Origin: Paenibacillus sp. GP183
GTDB lineage: Bacteria > Bacillota > Bacilli > Paenibacillales > NBRC-103111
DNA length: 64,000 nt
Direction: 5' to 3'
Assembly (NCBI RefSeq): GCF_900104695.1
Contig: NZ_FNSW01000001.1
Coordinates: 3,038,001 to 3,102,000 of the forward strand
This document shows positions 58,702 through 64,000 of the stretch, in pieces. A model generated the notes under the pieces. It ran no database searches. It was not told where the DNA came from and saw only the letters and a list, made by a program, of their open reading frames with translations. The number at the start of each line of letters is the position of its first letter. The first letter of the stretch is position 1. The position numbers and the translations under genes were made by a program.

Positions 58702-59670
58702 TTGAAGTTGATCTGGGGGAAGAAAGCATTCACCTTAATGATCATTCCTGGCGCGAACCGTCGTACCGTAAGAATCAAGCTTCCGCAGAGCAGCCTTTAT
58801 CTCGTGCCCGGCCTGATGCTGCTCGTTCTGGGCGGGTTCTGTTTTACGATTTATTGGCAAAATGTTCAATCCATTCAAACCAAAAACTCCCTGCAGCAAG
58901 CCTATAGCGGACAAGAGCAAAAACTCACAAGTCAAATTGCGGATCAAAACAAGGAGCTGGTGGAGCTTCAAGCGAATCTGATCGAGATGTCCCATCAAAC
59001 AGAGGCATTTCAGGCCAAGCTTGAGGAAATTAAACAACTCAGGAACGTCGCAGAACTGATGACCTCTTCAGAGTCTGCCCATAAGGAAAAAAGCCAGCAT
59101 GTCGGCGGGACAACCTCCCCCGTTACCCCCGAAAATGCTGCAGCCCTGGCAACAGGCACCAAGCAAGGGCTCACGCTGTTGGTACATGATATGAACGATA
59201 TCGTTACAAGTTTAAAAGAATCGGAAAAACAGATTGTGGAGGCGCAGCATCTGAAAAGCATAACCCCTACGATCTGGCCGATAGCTTCACGCACTATTAC
59301 CTCGGGCTTTGGGATTCGCAGCGATCCCTTCACGCAGAAACCCAGCATGCATACCGGTCTGGATATCGACGGCGAGCTGAACGATCCAGTTTATGCGACA
59401 GCTGAAGGCACAGTGCTCCTGTCCACTTGGGATACCGATCACGGCAACCATATCGTTATCGATCATACCCGAGGGATTAAAACGGAGTATCTTCATTTGA
59501 ACAAAATGCTGGTCAGCCGTGGAGCGAAGGTGGTTAAAGGCCAATTAATCGGGCTTGTCGGCTCTACCGGCCGCAGTACAGGCACTCACTTGCACTATGA
59601 GGTCCGTGTCAACGATGTACCCGTAAATCCGCGGCCCTATCTTCTTAGTGATAGAAAGGATGAACCCTAA
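58702..59670 (+). CDS. M23 (LytM-type) peptidase, membrane-anchored, copy 2
   Basis: A 322-residue paralogue of the peptidase at 40418: one N-terminal membrane helix (about 29-51), a coiled coil (about 55-115) and a C-terminal M23 domain (about 190-315) with HTGLDIDG and HLHYE zinc ligands. The N-terminal LIWGKKAFTLMIIPGANRRT matches the start of copy 1 in pattern. The start is a TTG with AGGTGATC upstream. Its TAA overlaps the next ATG as TAATG, as in copy 1. Confidence 0.94.
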   Translation: MKLIWGKKAFTLMIIPGANRRTVRIKLPQSSLYLVPGLMLLVLGGFCFTIYWQNVQSIQTKNSLQQAYSGQEQKLTSQIADQNKELVELQANLIEMSHQTEAFQAKLEEIKQLRNVAELMTSSESAHKEKSQHVGGTTSPVTPENAAALATGTKQGLTLLVHDMNDIVTSLKESEKQIVEAQHLKSITPTIWPIASRTITSGFGIRSDPFTQKPSMHTGLDIDGELNDPVYATAEGTVLLSTWDTDHGNHIVIDHTRGIKTEYLHLNKMLVSRGAKVVKGQLIGLVGSTGRSTGTHLHYEVRVNDVPVNPRPYLLSDRKDEP

Positions 59671-60113
59671 TGCTTGGAAACAAGAATAAAACGAATCCCA
59701 AAACAACCGACACACTGATCGGGGGATGCACCATCTGCGAAGGGAAGGTTATCTCGGAAGCGAGCCTTCGCATCGAAGGCCAGATGAACGGAGATATTGA
59801 GTGCGCCGGAGATATCACCATCGGCGAAAATGCCGTGGTTCAATCCAGCATTCACGCGCGTGATGTTATTTTGGCAGGCAAGGTGAATGGCAACATCCAT
59901 ACCAAGGGCAAGCTTACCGTATTGAGTACCGGTGTCCTGATCGGCAACATCGATGTGCGCTCCTTTGTTATTCAGGAGGGCGGGATTTTTCAAGGAAGCA
60001 GCATGATGAACCTGACTGCTCATGGGGCTGACCTGGCGGGCAGCGGCAAAGTCGTCGATGCCATTGCCCATAAGCAGAAAAATGAGAAGTCGGCGGCTGC
60101 AGCAGGCGGGTAA
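59670..60113 (+). CDS. bactofilin, copy 2
   Basis: A 147-residue bactofilin, a paralogue of copy 1 (DTLIGGCTICEGKVISEASL, LRIEGQMNGDIECAGDITIG). The beta-helical core is complete and the tail is short. It is coupled to the M23 peptidase by TAATG. Two peptidase-bactofilin modules in one chromosome segment suggest two cell-wall-shaping complexes, perhaps for different stages. Confidence 0.95.
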   Translation: MLGNKNKTNPKTTDTLIGGCTICEGKVISEASLRIEGQMNGDIECAGDITIGENAVVQSSIHARDVILAGKVNGNIHTKGKLTVLSTGVLIGNIDVRSFVIQEGGIFQGSSMMNLTAHGADLAGSGKVVDAIAHKQKNEKSAAAAGG

Positions 60114-60145
60114 CTAATTCGATAAAGGAACACAAATATAAACAA

Positions 60146-60195
60146 ATGGAGCTGCCTCTAAGGTCTACAAGACCTTTGAGGCAGTTCCATTTTTG
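60146..60195. terminator. bidirectional terminator between bactofilin 2 and the DUF445 gene
   Basis: ATGGAGCTGCCTC and GAGGCAGTTCCAT arms, with AAGGTC/GACCTT inside, then TTTTTG. The A/T flanks serve the convergent gene. Confidence 0.85.
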
Positions 60196-60215
60196 CATGG
60201 GACGATTATAAGGGT

Positions 60216-61475
60216 TTAAAACAAAAGCTTTATTCCGGCCAAAGCTAATCCAATGAAAAAGCCGCAGATGGCGCCGTTAACGCGAATCCATTGAATATCC
60301 CCGCCGATCTTGTCTTCCATCATTTCAATCAAAGTCTCGTTATCCAGCTTATCCAGATTTTCTTGAACCAGCTGTCCGATTTTGCTGTGATTTTGTTCCA
60401 AATACCCGATGATCCGCTGCTGAATCCAGGCTTCTCCCCGCTGCACCGTTTCCGGATTCTCTTTGATCGAATCCACCAGCTTGGTTAGAAGCGGAATCAC
60501 ATGAACCGGAATAAAATCCGGCCGTTCCACGAACTCCTCCGCTTGCTTGCGAAGCCGCTGCATAAGCTGAACCAGCTTATCCTCGATAGCAAAGAACGCA
60601 GGCAGCTGCGCCTTCCAAGCCTCCAGCTCCGCCAGGAGCGTCGGGTTATACTCCAGCTTTTGCAGCTCTGAGCGTATCGCCTGGAGCATAGACTCACGTC
60701 GTGGGTGATCCAAAGTGCGAAGCTGCTCCGTATAAGAAAGAATGAAATTCTGCAGGATGGAGCCGAGCTTTTCTTCATTGACCATGCCGATAAAAGCATT
60801 CACGGCAAACTGCATGAATCCGTTCGTCTGCAGACCTTCAAAAGCCTTTAGCGCCATGGCCCCGAGCTGCAGCTGGGTCTCTTCCTTCGCCGCCCATGCA
60901 TCGACTTTGTCGAGGATAAAATCAAACGCCTTCTCATCATAGTTATGGGCGGTAATGCGCTCTACAATCGTGCGAAGCAGGCGGGACGTATCCACACCCT
61001 GGATCGCTTTGTCAATTTCCTTGGCTATGACAGGAACCAGATTCTCCAGGTCAACAGCCTGAATAGCCTGCCTGCTCAGATGGACAAGTCCTTGCTGCAA
61101 AGCCTCATTATGGAAGTTCTTTTCAGCCAGCTCCAAGCCTCTCTTCAGGAATTGAATCTGCTGGAGGCGCATGCTAATCGTCTCTTTGGAGAGGAGCTGA
61201 TTTTCAACAGTTGAAACCAGCGCCTTGGTAATTTTCTCTCTATTGTTGGGCAGCAAAGCCGTATGCGGAATCGGAATGCCGAGCGGATGGCGAAATAAGG
61301 CCGTGACGGCAAACCAGTCCGCTAGTCCGCCGACGACTCCTGCCTCAAAACCACCCTGCAGCAGGATTTTCATCGTAGAGGGTTCAAGCGGCAGTGTCGC
61401 TGCAAATCCTGCACCCATAATACCCAGGGATATGGTTGCAATATGTTTAACTTCATCTTTCATTGACGTATACAT
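60216..61475 (-). CDS. DUF445 family membrane protein
   Basis: A 419-residue DUF445 (YheB/YjiN-like) protein. A hydrophobic N-terminal segment, then GGFEAGVVGGLADWFAVTAL and RHPLGIPIPHTALLPNNREK, is the family signature; long amphipathic helices fill the middle; a C-terminal membrane helix ends GLALAGIKLLF. I start at the ATG at 61475, nine bases after GGAG; a TTG five codons upstream has no ribosome site. The molecular function is not established for the family. Confidence 0.9.
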   Translation of the reverse strand: MYTSMKDEVKHIATISLGIMGAGFAATLPLEPSTMKILLQGGFEAGVVGGLADWFAVTALFRHPLGIPIPHTALLPNNREKITKALVSTVENQLLSKETISMRLQQIQFLKRGLELAEKNFHNEALQQGLVHLSRQAIQAVDLENLVPVIAKEIDKAIQGVDTSRLLRTIVERITAHNYDEKAFDFILDKVDAWAAKEETQLQLGAMALKAFEGLQTNGFMQFAVNAFIGMVNEEKLGSILQNFILSYTEQLRTLDHPRRESMLQAIRSELQKLEYNPTLLAELEAWKAQLPAFFAIEDKLVQLMQRLRKQAEEFVERPDFIPVHVIPLLTKLVDSIKENPETVQRGEAWIQQRIIGYLEQNHSKIGQLVQENLDKLDNETLIEMMEDKIGGDIQWIRVNGAICGFFIGLALAGIKLLF

Positions 61476-61602
61476 CTCTTTCTGCTCCAAATTTAGGTGA
61501 AGCGATCAGCAGCTGGAAGCATACTTGTATTTTAGCATAAAAACCTGCATTGTCATTCCTTCCCGACACTGAAGCGGTTTATCAGCTCTGCCTTATCTTA
61601 TC

Positions 61603-62259
61603 TTATCTTTTCCCTTCCCACTCCAGATAAAACTGCTCCAGAAACTGCTCCATGAAGCGGTGCCGCTCCTCGGCCAGCTGCCGGGCGTAGCCGGTGTTCA
61701 TCAGCTCCTTCAGCTTCAGCAGCTTCTCATAAAAATGATTGATCGCCGTATCATTGCCGCTGCGATACTCTTCCGCCGTAAGCCGCTCTCTTGGCGGCAT
61801 GGACGGGTCATGGATCGGGCGGCCCTTCCATCCCGAATAAGCAAACACGCGCGAGATGCCCACCGCGCCTATTGCATCCAGACGGTCGGCATCCTGCACG
61901 ACCTGCCCTTCCAGCGTGCGCATCGGCGGCCGCTGCCCGCCCTTGAACGACATCGTCGCAATAATCTCCAGCACATGGGCTGTCGATTCTGCTCCTGCGC
62001 CGCTCGCTTCCAGCCATTCCCGCAGCTCCCTCTCCGCGGCTGCCGGGTCGGCATTCAGCTTCTCGTCGGCTGCATCGTGCAGCAGCGAGGCCAGCTCGCA
62101 TACGAACAGATCCGCCCGCTCCTGGGCAGCGATCGTTTTCGCTGTCTGTGTCACGCGGTAGATATGCCACCAATCATGGCCGCTGCTGTCCTTCCCCAGC
62201 TTTGTTTTAATAAACGACTCAGCCTCATCCAATATCGCTCTCTCCTGAGCTGCTTTCAT
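61603..62259 (-). CDS. HD-domain phosphohydrolase (YedJ-like)
   Basis: A 218-residue HD hydrolase. SGHDWWHIYRVTQTAKTIA, LLHDAADEKLNADP (HD pair) and VQDADRLDAIGAVGISRVFA are the signatures of the YedJ/PgpH-like small HD family. Its ATG overlaps the TrmB-family gene stop codon (ATGA), so it is translationally coupled to that regulator. Substrate unknown. Confidence 0.88.
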   Translation of the reverse strand: MKAAQERAILDEAESFIKTKLGKDSSGHDWWHIYRVTQTAKTIAAQERADLFVCELASLLHDAADEKLNADPAAAERELREWLEASGAGAESTAHVLEIIATMSFKGGQRPPMRTLEGQVVQDADRLDAIGAVGISRVFAYSGWKGRPIHDPSMPPRERLTAEEYRSGNDTAINHFYEKLLKLKELMNTGYARQLAEERHRFMEQFLEQFYLEWEGKR

Positions 62260-63086
62260 CTCTTTTTTCTCCTTTTTAGTTCGGTGTTGGTTGCAGTCGT
62301 ATATTTTTGGATGATTTTTTTAAAATTCCTGCCATATCGATCCTCCAGCTTAGCACCCGAATCCTGCTGCAGCTCGTGGAGCACGACATCCTGAAAGAAG
62401 CTGTGGATCAGCAGCTCCACCATAGCGGGGTGCTCGGTAATTACAGCCTTTGTAGGTTCAGATCCGCCCCTTGTTCCGATAATCGCGAGATTTCGGTCAA
62501 GCACAAAAGAAAACTTTCTTCCGGAACCTTCCTGCCAAGCTTCGTCCCGGACATGAGGGAATACCTGAATCCCGGGCAAATCTGATGCACCTACTGCAGA
62601 TACAAGGATTCTCGCCCCCTGCTCCACCGCTTGATTCAATGCCTTCGACCATAGCTTTGCTTCCTCGGACCATAAATCACAGAGCGCTTCTGTCTTCACT
62701 TTGCCGAGCTCTGCGCGGATCCGCTCCAAAACCTTGGCGTCGCCATCTACAGTAAAGTATTCAGTCCGCTTCGCATCCTGCTTGGGCATATGCTCTTTGA
62801 CATAGCGAATGGACGCTTTAAAATGGGCTTCGATGGTATCTGCGATCTCGTCGATTGAAATGGTCTGATACAAGGTCGGCTCTCCTTTGCTTTCAAGAAC
62901 GAAACCCTTCTCCACCAGCTTCTGTAAGGCGGCATACACATTGGATCTGGAAATTCCCATCCTCTTGGCGATTTCATAGCCGGTTATCGAGCCCAATTCC
63001 GAAAGTACATGCAAGCACTTGGCCTCAAGCTCCGTAAAACCAAATCTTCGCAAATGTTGAAAAAGCTCTGTTGCTGCTGCCAACAC
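62256..63086 (-). CDS. TrmB-family transcriptional regulator
   Basis: A 276-residue regulator with an N-terminal winged helix (GSITGYEIAKRMGISRSNVY, about residues 30-50) and a C-terminal TrmB-like effector domain with LDRNLAIIGTRGGSEPTKAV. TrmB relatives sense sugars in archaea; bacterial copies have varied ligands. Start GTG at 63086 after GAGGGAGGG. Cotranscribed with the HD hydrolase, its probable partner or target gene. Confidence 0.85.
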   Translation of the reverse strand: MLAAATELFQHLRRFGFTELEAKCLHVLSELGSITGYEIAKRMGISRSNVYAALQKLVEKGFVLESKGEPTLYQTISIDEIADTIEAHFKASIRYVKEHMPKQDAKRTEYFTVDGDAKVLERIRAELGKVKTEALCDLWSEEAKLWSKALNQAVEQGARILVSAVGASDLPGIQVFPHVRDEAWQEGSGRKFSFVLDRNLAIIGTRGGSEPTKAVITEHPAMVELLIHSFFQDVVLHELQQDSGAKLEDRYGRNFKKIIQKYTTATNTELKRRKKR

Positions 63087-63183
63087 ACTTTCCCTCCCTC
63101 AAGTTCATACAAGTCCGATCCATAGTAGTAATTAATACAACAACTTTAGTACAATCTCGTGCTATTTACAATTTCCATAGACC

Positions 63184-63219
63184 AAAACGCCCTCCAGGAT
63201 TTGTAAAATCCGAAGGGCG
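63184..63219 (-). terminator. terminator of the GGDEF gene
   Basis: On the minus strand GCCCTT and GAGGGC arms enclose GGATTT/AAATCC, followed by GTTTTGG. Stem strong, T-run short. Confidence 0.65.
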
Positions 63220-63249
63220 GCCTTCTTTGTAAAACTTTATGGACATGGA

Positions 63250-64000
63250 TCATTTGCGATTCATGAACATTTCCTGGTTATAAAACTGATAGCCGTTTCT
63301 GCCTTTGCCTTTTACATGGTAGAGTGCTATATCGACCTTCTTCAGAAGCACACTGTAGTCTTCACCATCCGTTGGATATAGGGCAATTCCCATGCTTATC
63401 GATGATTGAAACTGATTGCCGTCCAGCTGGTACGGTTCCTCGATACTCTGGAAAATTCGTTTTGCCACAGTTTCCACACTTTGGACCGAATCCATTAACG
63501 GAAGTAAAATGGTGAATTCATCGCCCCCCATTCGTGAGAACAAATCCACTTCCCGCAGACAGCTGCGTACTCGATGGGAGAAAGCTTGAAGAAAAGCGTC
63601 GCCCACATCGTGTCCCATGGTATCATTAATAATCTTGAAATCATCGAGATCCAAATAAAGCAAAGCCATCATTTTTCCGGTTCGCTTCGCATAAAGGATT
63701 TCTTGATGCAAATGCTCTTTAAACCGTCTGCGATTCGGAAGTCCCGTCAGAGGATCGTGGTAGGCCATAGCTATAAGCTTAGCCTCCTGTAATTTTTTGA
63801 CGGTAATGTCATTGGACATGAAGGCAACTTGATAAATCGTCCCGTCGGGGTCCCGGATTGGAAGCGCCAGAGTTTCAAACCAAAGCCAACTTCCATCCAG
63901 AATCTGAAAGCGGAACTCCAGCCTGCCTTTTTTGCCGATTTGCACGGCATTGTGAAACAGTTTGCGCATGTCGACCCGATATTCCGAATCCACTCGAGCA
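63250..64000 (-). CDS. PAS-GGDEF diguanylate cyclase, C-terminal part (runs off right edge)
   Basis: The last 250 or so residues of a cyclic-di-GMP synthase; the N-terminus lies beyond the right edge. First comes the end of a PAS domain with its PAC motif (GRLEFRFQILDGSWLWFET, PIRDPDGTIYQVAFMSNDIT), then the GGDEF domain: DPLTGLPNRRRFKEHL, LYLDLDDFKIINDTMGHDVG, and an intact GGDEF active site in FSRMGGDEFTILLPL. REVD five residues before GGDEF is a complete inhibitory I-site, so product feedback is expected. The GTG at 63993 is only internal; the frame continues to the edge. Confidence 0.95.
   Translation of the reverse strand, partial: ARVDSEYRVDMRKLFHNAVQIGKKGRLEFRFQILDGSWLWFETLALPIRDPDGTIYQVAFMSNDITVKKLQEAKLIAMAYHDPLTGLPNRRRFKEHLHQEILYAKRTGKMMALLYLDLDDFKIINDTMGHDVGDAFLQAFSHRVRSCLREVDLFSRMGGDEFTILLPLMDSVQSVETVAKRIFQSIEEPYQLDGNQFQSSISMGIALYPTDGEDYSVLLKKVDIALYHVKGKGRNGYQFYNQEMFMNRK

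Overview
The window looks like a chromosomal segment of a spore-forming Bacillota bacterium, most likely Paenibacillus or a close relative (inference). Support: AAGGAGG-type ribosome sites, frequent TTG/GTG starts, a gerA-gerC-gerB germination operon, a CIRCE element before groESL, tandem T-box leaders, a Ku gene with a sigma-G-like promoter, and a gene order recalling the Bacillus subtilis tsaE-tsaB-rimI-tsaD / ydiF / moaC / tatAC / groESL neighbourhood.

Layout. 0-5 kb: small catabolic genes on the minus strand (FAH-family enzyme cut by the edge, epimerase, a high-GC short-chain dehydrogenase that looks transferred, an orphan peptide-binding lipoprotein, a GAF protein). 5-8 kb: a GNAT pseudogene, a class I glutamine-amidotransferase-type hydrolase, and an insertion sequence with terminal inverted repeats and a transposase split at an A7 run. 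8-14.7 kb: a dipeptide/oligopeptide ABC transporter operon with a DmpA-type aminopeptidase. 14.9-17 kb: a graveyard of decayed genes including an IS110-type remnant. 17-25.3 kb: groEL-groES, tatC-tatA, molybdenum cofactor genes, 5-formyl-THF cyclo-ligase, and a divergent ABC-F gene. 25.3-28.7 kb: repeat-rich DNA, a DnaA-box cluster, and leuA behind two consecutive leucine T-boxes. 28.8-33.2 kb: an alpha/beta hydrolase and the t6A operon tsaE-tsaB-rimI-tsaD. 33.3-39.1 kb: a small acidic protein, Ku, and the germination operon. 39.1-42.7 kb: a chromosomal ParM-like actin, an M23 peptidase-bactofilin pair and a HAD phosphatase. 42.7-47.4 kb: an ABC-2 transporter divergent from a two-component system. 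48-54.2 kb: gltD and gltB. 54.4-58.5 kb: a deacetylase-like protein, an HD hydrolase, thymidine kinase and a frameshifted UgtP-like glycosyltransferase. 58.7-64 kb: a second M23-bactofilin pair, a DUF445 protein, an HD hydrolase with a TrmB regulator, and a GGDEF protein cut by the right edge.

Most genes are conserved housekeeping. The less ordinary signals are the DnaA-box cluster between the ydiF-like and tsaD regions, the duplicated peptidase-bactofilin modules beside a chromosomal actin, a hairpin element that includes the Shine-Dalgarno sequence and recurs before moaC and gltD, families of small intergenic palindromes with covarying arms, and a repeat-coded N-terminal extension in front of TsaD. 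No tRNA, rRNA, CRISPR array or prophage was seen.
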